Part shown: piece by piece, positions 25,311 to 34,170 of the stretch | Position numbering within the stretch: position 1 is the stretch's first letter | Layout of the letters: each line of letters opens with the position of its first letter | Assembly: GCA_030263385.1 (NCBI GenBank) | Contig: SZOX01000001.1 | Location: forward strand, 124,001-188,000 | DNA: 64,000 bases | Direction: 5' to 3' | DNA from: Zeimonas sp003577305 | GTDB taxonomy: Bacteria; Pseudomonadota; Gammaproteobacteria; Burkholderiales; Burkholderiaceae_E | The notes under the pieces: generated by a model | What the model was told of the DNA's origin: nothing | The model's input: only the letters and a program-made list of their open reading frames with translations | The model's database searches: none | Made by a program: the position numbers and the translations under genes

Positions 25311-25958
25311 TCACTGTGCGTCGCCGTCCGGCCACCAGGGTCCCCAGCGCCTCAACTGTTCGCGCTGCTGCCCGGTGAGGATCCTGTCGAGGCGGTCGGC
25401 CGCGTCGAGCGACTGTTCGAGCGCCTGCTGACGCAACTCGCCGAGCCGCCTGTAGCCGGCCAGGATCGCGGCGCGGTCACGCGTGGGTGCGAGCCATGCG
25501 TCGCGCAGCTTCGCGACTTCCTCCTGCCCCTTGCCGGCGAGTTCCCAGTGCTTCCTGCGCAGGTCGTCCTGGATCGCGAGCACCTGCTTGCGCTGCGCGT
25601 CGTCGAGATCGAGCGCCCAGAGCGCGCGGCCGACACCGGCACCCATCATGCCGCCGCCCATCATTCCGAAGCCCATCGCGCGGCCCGATCCGCAGCCGCC
25701 CATCATCCCCGGACCAACGCCGTAGCCGTATGCGTAACCGCCCATCATGCCCGGGCCCATCCGGTAACCGTAACCGGGGCCATGACCGTAACCCGGCCCG
25801 TAGCCGGAACCATATCCGCCCATCATTCCGGGCCCGGGCCGATAGCCGGCCGGCGGCGGCGCAGCGTCCGCAGCCGGCGTCGCCGGCTGCTGGGCGAGCG
25901 CCGCGCCGGCAACCAGCGCCAGCGCCACGAATACCGAACGATGCAACGAAGCACGCAT
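25311..25958 (-). CDS. Spy/CpxP-like periplasmic protein with GPGMMGGY repeats
   Basis: A 215-residue exported protein. The signal peptide is residues 1-22 (VFVALALVAGAALAQQ). Residues about 35-110 are low complexity with three GPGMMGG units and further MMGG motifs plus Tyr/Gly-rich spacers. The C-terminal half is helical with LTxxQ-like segments (LDLDDAQRKQVLAIQ, LTGQQREQLRRW), as in Spy/CpxP and heavy-metal resistance proteins. The Met-rich part could bind Cu(I), or be structural; that is inferred. The following SHOCT protein supports a metal or envelope-stress role. Confidence 0.8.
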   Translation of the reverse strand: MRASLHRSVFVALALVAGAALAQQPATPAADAAPPPAGYRPGPGMMGGYGSGYGPGYGHGPGYGYRMGPGMMGGYAYGYGVGPGMMGGCGSGRAMGFGMMGGGMMGAGVGRALWALDLDDAQRKQVLAIQDDLRRKHWELAGKGQEEVAKLRDAWLAPTRDRAAILAGYRRLGELRQQALEQSLDAADRLDRILTGQQREQLRRWGPWWPDGDAQ

Positions 25959-26142
25959 GAAGTTCTCCCAACGGGTCGACCCGGAGGGCGCCGCGCATCG
26001 CCTCGTTGTCTTCGGCTGCGGCGCCGGACGTGTTTCGGTCGGAATTTACGCCTCGAACTTGCACTCGTGCCAGCCTTCGCCGGTGGCCGACCGCTCGTCG
26101 GCCGTGAAGGCACGGCCGCGCCAAAAGCCCGACCATTGGCGG

Positions 26143-26799
26143 ATGCAGACTGCCCGCCACCATCGCCCGCCCTCGGACCCTTGCAGCCCGGATGTCCGCG
26201 ACGCGTCGTGGCGCGGCCTGCGCGCCGGGAGTGCGGCTCTGCTCGGCCTGTTGCTGGCGGCCTGCGGCGGCGGAAGCGACGTCGGCGCCGCGGCCTCGGC
26301 AGCGCTGGTCACTCCGGCGACGGCCGCCACGTCACCGACACCGGGCACCACGCCGACGCCCGCCGGCACGTCGACGAACGTCGACGCGGCAAGTGCGCTC
26401 GACCAGCTCAATGCCGCGCGCGCGGTTGCGCGCACCTGCGGCAAGACGCCGATGCCGGCGGTCGCGCCGCTGCGCTGGAGCGCGGCGCTCGAACAGGCCG
26501 CGATCGGCCACTCCGAGTGGATGCAGGCCAACAACACGATCAGCCACACCGGAGCCGGCGGCTCGAGCGTCGGCACGCGCGCGACCGCCGCGGGCTACGC
26601 CTGGAAAATGATCGGCGAGAACATCGCTGCCGGGCAGCCCGACCTGTCGCGCGTGATCGAGGCCTGGCTCGCGAGCGAAGGGCACTGCATGAACATCATG
26701 CACCCCGACTTCGTCGACGTGGCGCTCGCGCTGAAGCCGGGCACCTCGTCGAACACCTGGCGCACCTGGTGGACGCTCGACTTCGGCCGGCCGCTCTGA
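26143..26799 (+). CDS. CAP-domain (SCP-like) lipoprotein
   Basis: A 218-residue secreted CAP superfamily protein. A signal with lipobox (LLLAACGGG) places the lipidated Cys around residue 44, after a longer than usual N-terminus. A Thr/Pro/Ala-rich linker follows. The CAP domain has ALDQLNAARAVARTCG, HSEWMQANNTISHTG, a GENIAAG motif and EGHCMNIMHPDFVDVALAL. The His and Glu of the CAP cavity appear kept. Bacterial CAP proteins are of uncertain function. The start at 26143 is the best upstream ATG, though the N-terminal 20 residues may not be real. Confidence 0.83.
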   Translation: MQTARHHRPPSDPCSPDVRDASWRGLRAGSAALLGLLLAACGGGSDVGAAASAALVTPATAATSPTPGTTPTPAGTSTNVDAASALDQLNAARAVARTCGKTPMPAVAPLRWSAALEQAAIGHSEWMQANNTISHTGAGGSSVGTRATAAGYAWKMIGENIAAGQPDLSRVIEAWLASEGHCMNIMHPDFVDVALALKPGTSSNTWRTWWTLDFGRPL

Positions 26800-27654
26800 T
26801 CAGCGCACCAGTTCGGCACGCAGCGCCCGCAGCGCCTTCTTCATACGGGCCGCGTGCTCGGGGCCGATGCGGATCATGATCTTGCGTCCCGCCGACAGTT
26901 TCTCGAGCAGCGGATCGACGAACCTGTAGTTGACCTTCGGCTGCACCAGCCTGATCGGGCCGCTCACCTCGGGCGCGGTGAGCATGTCGTCGATCGCCTC
27001 GATGACCCGATCGTGCAGGTGCGCCTGCGGGAAGCCCATTGCGCGGTATTCCTGCTGCAGCAGCGGGTAGAAGCGCAGGTAGATCGCGGCCATCGTCTTC
27101 GGATCGAGCGACTCGACCAGACCGACAAAGGCGTCGTAGCGCGCGAAGTTGGCCGGCTGCAGCGTGATCGAGTCGTCGGTGGAAGCCACCGCGAGCTGGC
27201 CGGGCACGCGCTTGACCGCGCTCAGTTGCGCAGGGATCAGTTCGCGCGGCAGGTGGTCGACCGTGACCACGAAGCGGCGCGCGAAGTCCTGCATGTTCAG
27301 CACCTGCGCCAGCGCGTCGCGCCTGGCCAGCTGCAGCAGCGCCTCGAGGATCGGCGCATCGCTGCGCTCGGGCGGCGGCATCGTGCTCGCATCGGGCAGC
27401 GCGCCCGGTAGCGGGTTCTTCGGCCCGTCGGCAACCGGGGCCGGCGGCGCAGCCTCGGCGGGCTGCGCAGGCGCCGCAGCGGCCTCGACGGGTGCAGCGC
27501 TCTCGGGTGCCGCGGCAGTGGTGGGCGGTGGCACCGGCCTGGGTGTCTCGCGTTGCCACAGGTAGATGCCGCCGGCGATCGCCGCGATCGCCAGCACGAC
27601 GAGCCACCACGGCGGGCCCGCGGTGGAAGCGGGGGGGGCGTTCGGGGGCGGCAT
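26800..27654 (-). CDS. DUF3014 family membrane-anchored protein
   Basis: A 284-residue protein with one N-terminal membrane helix (WWLVVLAIAAIAGGIYLW) and a Pro/Ala-rich linker. The DUF3014 domain covers roughly residues 85-284, with RRFVVTVDHLPRELIPAQL, SLDPKTMAAIYLRFYPLLQQEYRAMG and KVNYRFVDPLLEKLSAG. It should be anchored in the inner membrane facing the periplasm. Function of the family is unknown. Its stop abuts the end of the convergent CAP-domain gene. Confidence 0.85.
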   Translation of the reverse strand: MPPPNAPPASTAGPPWWLVVLAIAAIAGGIYLWQRETPRPVPPPTTAAAPESAAPVEAAAAPAQPAEAAPPAPVADGPKNPLPGALPDASTMPPPERSDAPILEALLQLARRDALAQVLNMQDFARRFVVTVDHLPRELIPAQLSAVKRVPGQLAVASTDDSITLQPANFARYDAFVGLVESLDPKTMAAIYLRFYPLLQQEYRAMGFPQAHLHDRVIEAIDDMLTAPEVSGPIRLVQPKVNYRFVDPLLEKLSAGRKIMIRIGPEHAARMKKALRALRAELVR

Positions 27655-27699
27655 CGGCGTCGTTCGCGGCGTAATGATCGCGCAAAGGCAGAGCGTAGC

Positions 27700-29043
27700 T
27701 CAGATTACGCCTTGCGCGAGCATCGCATCGGCCACCTTGACGAAGCCCGAGATGTTGGCGCCGTCGACGTAGTTGATGCTGCCGTCTTCGCGCCGCCCGT
27801 GCCGCGTGCAGCTCTCGTGGATCGCCTTCATGATCGCGTGCAGCCGCTCGTCGACCTCGGCGTGCGTCCAGCCGAGGCGTTGGGCGTTCTGGGCCATCTC
27901 GAGCCCCGAGGTGGCCACGCCACCGGCATTGCTCGCCTTGCCCGGCGCGTAGAGCACACGGGCGTGCTGCAGCACGTCGACCGCATCGAGCGTGCAGGGC
28001 ATGTTCGCGCCCTCTGCGACACAGACCACGCCGTTGGCCACGAGCGTCTTCGCGTCGTGCTCGTCGAGCTCGTTCTGGGTGGCGCAGGGCAGCGCGATGT
28101 CTGCCGGGATGTGCCATGGCTTGCGCCCGGCCTCGAAGGGCAGGCCATGCTCCCGGGCGAACTCCTCGAGCCGGCCGCGGCGCTCGTTCTTCAGCGTCAT
28201 CAGCGCTGCGAGCCGGTCCTCGTCGAAGCCCTCCGGGACGTGCACGGTGCCGCCCGAGTCGGACGCGGTGATCACCTTCGCGCCGAGGTCCATCGCTTTC
28301 TCGATCGCATACTGGGCGACGTTGCCCGATCCGGAGACCGAGACGGTCATGCCTTCGAACGAGCGGCCGGTGCGGCGCAGCATCTCCTGCGCGAAGTAGA
28401 CGGTGCCGTAGCCGGTGGCCTCGGGCCGCATCAGGCTGCCGCCGTAGCTCAGGCCCTTGCCGGTGAACACGCAGGAGGCGTTGTTGCCCAGTTTCTTCAT
28501 CATGCCGGCCATGAAGCCGACCTCGCGCGCGCCCACGCCGATGTCGCCGGCCGGAACGTCGGTGTCGGCCCCCAGGTGGCGGTGCAGCTCGAGCATCAGC
28601 GACTGGCAGAAGCGCATCACTTCGCCATCGCTCTTGCCCTTGGGATCGAAGTCGGAACCGCCCTTGCCGCCGCCCATCGGCAGCGAAGTGAGCGCGTTCT
28701 TGAAGGTCTGCTCGAAAGCGAGGAACTTCAGGATGGAGAGGTTCACCGACGGGTGGAAGCGCATGCCCCCCTTGTACGGGCCGATCGCCATGCTGTGCTG
28801 GATGCGAAACGCACGGTTGACGCGCGTGTTGCCTTCGTCGTCGACCCAGCAGACACGGAACTGCAGCACCCGGTCGGGCTCGACCAGCCGTTCGAGCAGC
28901 GCATCGTCGGCGTAGTGCGGGAACTCCTGCAGGAACCCCCAGATGCTGCCCATCACTTCCTTGACAGCCTGCAGGTACTCGGGCTGATGCGGATCGCGTT
29001 GCGCGAGCGACGCGAGAAATGCTTCCGGGCTGGCGTATTTCAC
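27700..29043 (-). CDS. gdhA: Glutamate dehydrogenase (NADP-type)
   Basis: Catalyses reductive amination of 2-oxoglutarate with ammonia to glutamate. It has 447 residues, the same length as E. coli GdhA. Motifs: GPYKGGMRFHPSVNLS, TSLPMGGGKGGSDFDPKG with the active-site Lys, PAGDIGVGAREVGFM, SGSGNVAQYA for the dinucleotide, and AEGANMPCT. I start at the GTG at 29043 (VKYASPEAFL), which has AGGAG just upstream. The reading frame is open far beyond, but that is antisense to the next gene. NADP preference is inferred from the subfamily. Confidence 0.95.
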   Translation of the reverse strand: MKYASPEAFLASLAQRDPHQPEYLQAVKEVMGSIWGFLQEFPHYADDALLERLVEPDRVLQFRVCWVDDEGNTRVNRAFRIQHSMAIGPYKGGMRFHPSVNLSILKFLAFEQTFKNALTSLPMGGGKGGSDFDPKGKSDGEVMRFCQSLMLELHRHLGADTDVPAGDIGVGAREVGFMAGMMKKLGNNASCVFTGKGLSYGGSLMRPEATGYGTVYFAQEMLRRTGRSFEGMTVSVSGSGNVAQYAIEKAMDLGAKVITASDSGGTVHVPEGFDEDRLAALMTLKNERRGRLEEFAREHGLPFEAGRKPWHIPADIALPCATQNELDEHDAKTLVANGVVCVAEGANMPCTLDAVDVLQHARVLYAPGKASNAGGVATSGLEMAQNAQRLGWTHAEVDERLHAIMKAIHESCTRHGRREDGSINYVDGANISGFVKVADAMLAQGVI

Positions 29044-29229
29044 CTGGACTCCTGGTTCGTCATCGTTGCATGTGTGGGGCGGCGCGCCACCCGCGATGCA
29101 TGTCAGGAGTCCGCAGCGGGTGCCGAGCACCCTGGCGAAGCGCGGGCAGCGAAACGCCGAACCGCGAATCGTAACAGGTTCGCCGGATCGGCTACCGTTG
29201 CGATTTTGCGACCCCGAACCCGACAGACC

Positions 29230-30570
29230 ATGACCCGACCCAGCCGCATCCTGATCCTCGGCGCCGCCGGGCGCGACTTCCACAACTTCAACCAGGTCTA
29301 TCGCGACGACCCGGGAGTCGAGGTGGTGGCGTTCACCGCGACGCAGATCCCGGGCATTTCCGGGCGACGCTATCCGCCGGAACTGGCCGGCCCCCGCTAC
29401 CCGCAGGGCATCCCGATCGAGGACGAAGCGCGCCTGGAAGCCCTGTGCCGCGAGCGCGGCGTCGATCGCGTCGTCTTCGCGTACAGCGACGTCACGCATG
29501 CGCACGTGATGCACTGCGCGTCGCGCGCGCTGGCCTCGGGCTGCGACGTGAGCCTGCTCGGTCCGGCGGCGACGATGCTGGCGTCGAGCCGGCCGGTGAT
29601 CGCGATCTCGGCGGTGCGCACCGGCTGCGGCAAGTCGCAGATCGCGCGCTGGCTCTCGGCGTGGCTGCGCGAGCGCGGCTGGCGGGTCGCGGTACTCAGG
29701 CATCCGATGCCCTACGGCGACCTGGTCGCGGCCCGGGCGCAGCGCTTCGCGACGATGGCCGATCTCGATGCCGCGGGCTGCACCGCCGAGGAGCGCGAGG
29801 AATACGAGCCGCATCTCGCCGCCGGCAACCTCGTCTTCGCCGGCGTCGACTACGCCGAAGTGCTGCGGCGCGCCGAGGCCGAGGCCGACCTGATCGTCTG
29901 GGACGGCGGCAACAACGATTTTCCGTTTGTGCGTCCCGGCCTGCACCTGGTGCTGGCCGACGCACTGCGCCCCGACCAGGTGGACACGCACCATCCGGGC
30001 GAGACGGTGGCGCGCATGGCCGACGTGCTGGTCGTGAACAAGGTCGATGCGGCCGCGGCACCGGCGGTCGAGGCACTGGAACAGCGGCTGCGAGCGGTGA
30101 ATGCGCATGCGCCGATCGTCCGGGCGGCATCGCCGGTGCGGCTGGACGACCCGCAGGCGGTAGCCGGTCGGCGCGTGCTGGTCGTGGAGGACGGCCCGAC
30201 GATCACGCACGGCGGCATGGCAACCGGAGCCGGGCACACCGCGGCGCTGGCCGCAGGCGCGGCAACGATCATCGATCCGCGGCCCTTCGCCGACGGCTCG
30301 CTGGCCGCCGCCTACGCGGCCTTCCCGCACATCGGACCGGTGCTGCCGGCAATGGGTTACGGCGCGCAGCAGCGCGCGGAACTGGCGCGCTGCATCGCGG
30401 CCAGCGGTGCGGAGGTGGTCGTCGCGGGCACGCCGATCGACCTCGTCTCGATGCTCGGGCTGTCGGTTCCGGTGGTGCGCGCACGCTATCGCTTCGAGCA
30501 GCACGGCGGCGCCCGGCTCGACGGGATCGTCGAAGCCTGGCTCAGCGCCTCGGCATCTCGAAGTCGATGA
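29230..30570 (+). CDS. Cyclic 2,3-diphosphoglycerate synthetase-like GTPase
   Basis: A 446-residue P-loop protein. N-terminal domain: RILILGAAGRDFHNFNQVY, a Rossmann-like fold that also contains VVFAYSDVTHAHVMH. Central domain: P-loop VRTGCGKSQIARWLS, then WDGGNNDFPF, HHPGETVARMADVLVVNKVD and VEDGPTITHGGM. This matches the cyclic 2,3-diphosphoglycerate synthetase family of thermophilic methanogens. Bacterial members exist, but cyclic diphosphoglycerate has no known role there, so the real product is uncertain. It is divergent from gdhA. Its last 29 bases overlap the end of the convergent gene. Confidence 0.8.
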   Translation: MTRPSRILILGAAGRDFHNFNQVYRDDPGVEVVAFTATQIPGISGRRYPPELAGPRYPQGIPIEDEARLEALCRERGVDRVVFAYSDVTHAHVMHCASRALASGCDVSLLGPAATMLASSRPVIAISAVRTGCGKSQIARWLSAWLRERGWRVAVLRHPMPYGDLVAARAQRFATMADLDAAGCTAEEREEYEPHLAAGNLVFAGVDYAEVLRRAEAEADLIVWDGGNNDFPFVRPGLHLVLADALRPDQVDTHHPGETVARMADVLVVNKVDAAAAPAVEALEQRLRAVNAHAPIVRAASPVRLDDPQAVAGRRVLVVEDGPTITHGGMATGAGHTAALAAGAATIIDPRPFADGSLAAAYAAFPHIGPVLPAMGYGAQQRAELARCIAASGAEVVVAGTPIDLVSMLGLSVPVVRARYRFEQHGGARLDGIVEAWLSASASRSR

Positions 30571-31309
30571 TGCGGGTGCTGCCGCGCAGCCTGCCGACCG
30601 GGGTGTCGATGTGCTGCTCCACCTGCAGGAACACGCCGAGCTGCTCGAGGTACAGCACCGTCGCGCCCACTCTCACCGGGATGCCGTGATAGTGACCGCG
30701 CCCGTCGCACGCGATCGTGCGCGCGTTGCCCGGCATCGCCGGGTGCACGCCCGAGGCGGCGCGCGTGGCGCCCGCGACGCAGTCCTGCGACAGCGACGAA
30801 CCCTCCTCCTCGTAATCGAGCCGGAAATGCGCGCCCGCCGCAAGCGGCAACTGCAACCCCTGCACCTGCACGTCGAGCACGGTGTCGCCGGGATGCACCA
30901 CCGTCAGGCCGCGCACGCTGATGCCACGGCGCGCCGGGCGCGGTTTCGGCGCCAGCGTCTCGTGAACCACCGGGCTCAGGCCCGGCGGCAGTTCCGGCCC
31001 ACCGCCGTCGAATCGCTCGCGAACCCGGCGCGGTGCGCGCATCGGCCGCCGCGTCTCGAGGGTCCAGTCGAAGGCGGCCACCGGCTCGCCGCGACCGATG
31101 AGCCCGGCCGAAGACAGCGTTTCGACGAGCGCCGGCGGCAGCGAAACGGAACCGGCCCGAACCGCCGCGGTCGCATCGGCCGCATGCGTTTCGGCGCCGA
31201 GCGCACCGGCGCCCAGCCCGAGGCCGAACAACAGCCACGGCAGCACCCCGCTCACCGACGCGAGCCGCACTCTCGGCTGCCTGCCGGTGCGGCGCGGCGA
31301 CGACGCCAC
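30542..31309 (-). CDS. Exported protein of unknown function
   Basis: A 255-residue protein I do not recognise. The N-terminus is basic, followed by a hydrophobic stretch (VLPWLLFGLGLGAGALGA) that looks like a signal peptide with a long n-region; the start may be one of several GTGs. The mature part is probably periplasmic. It contains GISVRGLTVVHPGDTVLDVQ, two Cys (SQDCVAG, TIACDGRGHYHG) that could form a disulfide, and ends RLRGSTRIIDFEMPRR. The GTG start directly abuts the ubiJ stop, so it belongs to the ubiE-Tim44-ubiJ operon. Its end overlaps the convergent GTPase gene. Confidence 0.7.
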   Translation of the reverse strand: MASSPRRTGRQPRVRLASVSGVLPWLLFGLGLGAGALGAETHAADATAAVRAGSVSLPPALVETLSSAGLIGRGEPVAAFDWTLETRRPMRAPRRVRERFDGGGPELPPGLSPVVHETLAPKPRPARRGISVRGLTVVHPGDTVLDVQVQGLQLPLAAGAHFRLDYEEEGSSLSQDCVAGATRAASGVHPAMPGNARTIACDGRGHYHGIPVRVGATVLYLEQLGVFLQVEQHIDTPVGRLRGSTRIIDFEMPRR

Positions 31310-31972
31310 TCAGGGTGCTGCGGAACGCACGCGGCCACCGCCGCGGCCTGCCCGCTCTTCGATCCGCGCGATGCGCGCTTCCAGCAGATCGAGCGCGGCG
31401 CCGAGCGCAGCCAGCTCGCCGCGCGCGACCAGCTGGGCGCCGTCACCCACGAGGTGCGCGAGCGCCGAAGTCTCGACCCGGCTGCGCAAGTCGCGCGCGC
31501 TCGCCCGAGCGGACTCGACTCCGGTGCCGATGCGGCGCGCGAGCACATCGCCGACCACGCGGCTGAGGTCTTCCTCGACGTCCCAGCGCAACTGTCGGGC
31601 AATTTCGCCCAGCACCTCCGCCAGCGCCGCTTCACCCTCGATGCGCAGGTGCGGCGTGAGCGCCCGCGGACCGCCACGCAGCAGCGCGAAAGCGGCATCG
31701 ACCGAGGGCTGCAGCAGCATCCGCACCGCGGCCTCGGGCTCGCCTTCCTCGGGCCACGGCAGCAGTTCGAGGCGCCCGTCGTCGCGGACTCGCGCGAGAA
31801 GCTGCGGTGGGGGCAGTCCGGCCAGTGGCGCGGCATCGGCGCCGATGCGCACGACGCGGCCGGCGAAGCCGGCGAGCCGCGCGCGCGCCCAGTCGTGCTG
31901 GCGCAGCAGGTGATCGAGCGCCGCGAGCAGCGTGGAGGCGCCGCCATCGGCCAGGCGGTGCGCGAGCGGCAT
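31310..31972 (-). CDS. ubiJ: Ubiquinone biosynthesis accessory factor UbiJ (SCP2 domain)
   Basis: A 220-residue protein. It has an N-terminal SCP2 lipid-binding domain (VVRIGADAAPLAGLPPPQLLARV) and a C-terminal helical part (GEIARQLRWDVEEDLSRVVG, RIARIEERAG). This is the UbiJ layout, which supports the Ubi hydroxylase complex in E. coli by binding quinone intermediates. Placement downstream of ubiE and 15 bases after the Tim44-like gene fits. The gene ends at 31310 with the next start one base away. Confidence 0.85.
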   Translation of the reverse strand: MPLAHRLADGGASTLLAALDHLLRQHDWARARLAGFAGRVVRIGADAAPLAGLPPPQLLARVRDDGRLELLPWPEEGEPEAAVRMLLQPSVDAAFALLRGGPRALTPHLRIEGEAALAEVLGEIARQLRWDVEEDLSRVVGDVLARRIGTGVESARASARDLRSRVETSALAHLVGDGAQLVARGELAALGAALDLLEARIARIEERAGRGGGRVRSAAP

Positions 31973-31987
31973 CAGGGCGTGTTCACG

Positions 31988-32908
31988 CTACCCGAGTTGC
32001 TGGATGCCGGCCAGCACCCAGCCGCTGTTGCCGCTCACCGGCTTGATCAGGTTCCAGACCTCGTCGAACGGCCGAGCCTCGCCGTCGGCGTCTTCGCGGA
32101 TCATGCCGGTGAAGCGCAGGCTGGCGATGTGCTCGAGCGCGGTGGTCTCGATGCCGAGCAGCTGCGCGTCGAGCGTGACCACGTCGGTGCGGTTGGACGC
32201 GCCCTTGCGCTCGGCGATGTCGCGCGCGAGTTCCGCGTACATCTCGGGCGTGGTGAATTCGCGCAGATCGGCCAGGTCGGCCGCGTCGAAGGCGGCCTGC
32301 AGGCGCACGAACTGGACCTTCGCGGTGCGCACGAAGCCCTCGATGTCGAACCCGGCCGGGATGCCCCAGGCATCGGTCGGCGCAGCAGCGGGCGCCACCG
32401 GCGCGACCGTGCGGCGCTGCCCCGCCTGGACGTCGGCCTCGGGCAGCGGCGAATAACGCACGGTGGCCTCCTGTCCGAGACTGGCCTTCGAATAGCCTGC
32501 ACCCTGCCAGGCGTGCTGCTGCCCGGTGGCGGGGCGCCGCGCGCCGAGCATGCGCAATACCGCCAGCGCAGCGAATGCCAGCAGCGCGATCAGCATGAAC
32601 GACGCGAGTTCTTCGCCGAAACCGAGGTGGCTGGCCAGCGCGGCCAGCCCGAGACCTGCCGCCAGGCCGGCGATCGGGCCGAGCCAGCGGTTGCCGGCAC
32701 CGGGCGCGGCCGCGCCCGGCTGACGCGCTGGAGCCTGCGGTGCCGCGGCCGGCTGTCGCGGCGCCGCGCTGCGCTGGGTCACCTTGCCCGACTGCTGGCC
32801 GAAGGACTTGCCGCCGCCCAGGCGGCGCGCTTCGGCTTCGGGTGAAATCAGTGCAGTCGAGGCAACGACGGCGACGAGCACCGACAGGATTCGGACCATC
32901 AGTTTCAT
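31988..32908 (-). CDS. Tim44-like domain membrane protein
   Basis: A 306-residue protein. A signal-like N-terminus (RILSVLVAVVASTALISPEAEA) is followed by a Gln/Pro/Ala-rich linker, two membrane helices (residues about 80-125) and a C-terminal Tim44-like domain (FVRTAKVQFVRLQAAFDAAD, LREFTTPEMYAELARDI, DEVWNLIKP). Bacterial Tim44-like proteins are widespread beside ubi genes in beta- and gammaproteobacteria, without assigned function. I chose the ATG at 32908 because GGAG lies 5 bases upstream; a GTG is present at 32914. Confidence 0.85.
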   Translation of the reverse strand: MKLMVRILSVLVAVVASTALISPEAEARRLGGGKSFGQQSGKVTQRSAAPRQPAAAPQAPARQPGAAAPGAGNRWLGPIAGLAAGLGLAALASHLGFGEELASFMLIALLAFAALAVLRMLGARRPATGQQHAWQGAGYSKASLGQEATVRYSPLPEADVQAGQRRTVAPVAPAAAPTDAWGIPAGFDIEGFVRTAKVQFVRLQAAFDAADLADLREFTTPEMYAELARDIAERKGASNRTDVVTLDAQLLGIETTALEHIASLRFTGMIREDADGEARPFDEVWNLIKPVSGNSGWVLAGIQQLG

Positions 32909-32996
32909 GAACACTCCGCATTCAGGATCGTTCGCACGACCCGACAGTGGGGCCGAGCCCCGCCAAAACCAACGAGGAAAACCCGCGGCCCGCGCA

Positions 32997-33737
32997 CTAC
33001 GGCTTGAACCCCTCGTGCAGCGCGACGACGCCGCCGGTGAGGTTGAAGTAGCGCACCCGCGAAAAGCCTGCCTCCTCCATCATCGTCTTCAGCGTTTCCT
33101 GGTCGGGATGCATGCGGATCGACTCGGCCAGGTAGCGATAGCTGGCCTCGTCGCCGGCCACGCGCTTTCCGAGCCACGGCAGCACCGAGAACGAGTAGAG
33201 GTCGTACAACGGCGCCAATGCCTTACGCACCTGCGAGAACTCGAGCACCAGCAGGCGGCCTCCGGACGCGAGCACACGCTGCATCTCGACGAGCGCGCGC
33301 TCCTTGTGCGTCATGTTGCGCAGGCCGAAGGCGACGGTGACACGGTCGAAGTAGCCGTCGGGAAACGGCAGCGCCTCGGCGTCGCACTGAACCGCCGGCT
33401 GCAGGCAGCCGTCGTCGACCATGCGGTCGCGTCCCACCGCGAGCATCGAGGCGTTGATGTCGGTGAGCCAGACCTGGCCCTCGGGCCCGACGCGACGCGC
33501 GAACGCGCGCGCCAGATCGGCCGTGCCGCCGGCCACGTCGAGCACGCGCATGCCGGGCCGCACCGCGGCCTGCCCGATCGTGAACGCCTTCCAGAGCCGG
33601 TGCAGGCCGGCCGACATGAGGTCGTTCATCAGGTCGTAGCGCGCGGCGACCGAGTGGAACACGCCGGCAACGCGCGTCGCCTTCGCCGCCTCGTCGACGC
33701 TCTCGTAGCCGAAGTGGGTGGTGCGGGGTTCGCTCAT
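32997..33737 (-). CDS. ubiE: UbiE C-methyltransferase of ubiquinone/menaquinone biosynthesis
   Basis: A SAM-dependent methyltransferase of 246 residues that methylates 2-polyprenyl-6-methoxy-1,4-benzoquinol. Motifs: THFGYESVDEAAK at the start, RYDLMNDLMSAGLHRLWK, SAM motif LDVAGGTADLA, VTVAFGLRNMTHKERAL, and the C-terminal YFNLTGGVVALHEGFKP. These are the standard UbiE signatures. It is the second gene of a leftward set DUF971-ubiE-Tim44-ubiJ, 16 bases after the DUF971 stop. Confidence 0.96.
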   Translation of the reverse strand: MSEPRTTHFGYESVDEAAKATRVAGVFHSVAARYDLMNDLMSAGLHRLWKAFTIGQAAVRPGMRVLDVAGGTADLARAFARRVGPEGQVWLTDINASMLAVGRDRMVDDGCLQPAVQCDAEALPFPDGYFDRVTVAFGLRNMTHKERALVEMQRVLASGGRLLVLEFSQVRKALAPLYDLYSFSVLPWLGKRVAGDEASYRYLAESIRMHPDQETLKTMMEEAGFSRVRYFNLTGGVVALHEGFKP

Positions 33738-33753
33738 CGGCGCGGCGGCGCGA

Positions 33754-34170
33754 TCAGCGCTTGTGCAGCTTCGCCGCCAGCACGTGGCTCGGCACCGGCT
33801 TGTCGCGGCTCAGCCCGGCCGCCTCGAGCCGCTCGAGGTACTGCTGCCACAGCTGTTCCTGGTTGTCGCCGAGGTAGTAGAGGTAGTCCCACGCGTAGAT
33901 GCCGGTGGAATGCCCGTCGGTGAAGGTGGGCTGGATCGCGTAGTGCCCCACCGACTCGACCGAGGTGATGCCGACCTTCGCCTTGCCGGCCTGGAGGTTC
34001 TCCTCGCCAGGTCCGTGGCCGCGCACCTCGGCCGACGGCGAATACACGCGCAGGAACTCGAACGGCAGCCGGAACAGCTTCCCGTCGGAGAATTCGATCT
34101 CGAGAACGCGCGAGCCCTGATGGACGACGACGCGCGTGGGAGATGCGTTGCTCGGATCGGATGCGGTCAT
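33754..34170 (-). CDS. DUF971 family protein
   Basis: A 138-residue cytoplasmic protein with the GBBH-like N-terminal domain (DUF971): VVVHQGSRVLEIEFSDG, FRLPFEFLRVYSPSAEVRGHG, VESVGHYAIQPTFTDGHSTG and IYAWDYLYYLG. These small beta-rich proteins often precede ubiE in betaproteobacteria; some relatives are thought to take part in Fe-S protein work, but the function here is not known. The C-terminal ERLEAAGLSRDKPVPS extension is normal for the beta group. Upstream, 34171-34399 holds no gene that I can see. Confidence 0.88.
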   Translation of the reverse strand: MTASDPSNASPTRVVVHQGSRVLEIEFSDGKLFRLPFEFLRVYSPSAEVRGHGPGEENLQAGKAKVGITSVESVGHYAIQPTFTDGHSTGIYAWDYLYYLGDNQEQLWQQYLERLEAAGLSRDKPVPSHVLAAKLHKR

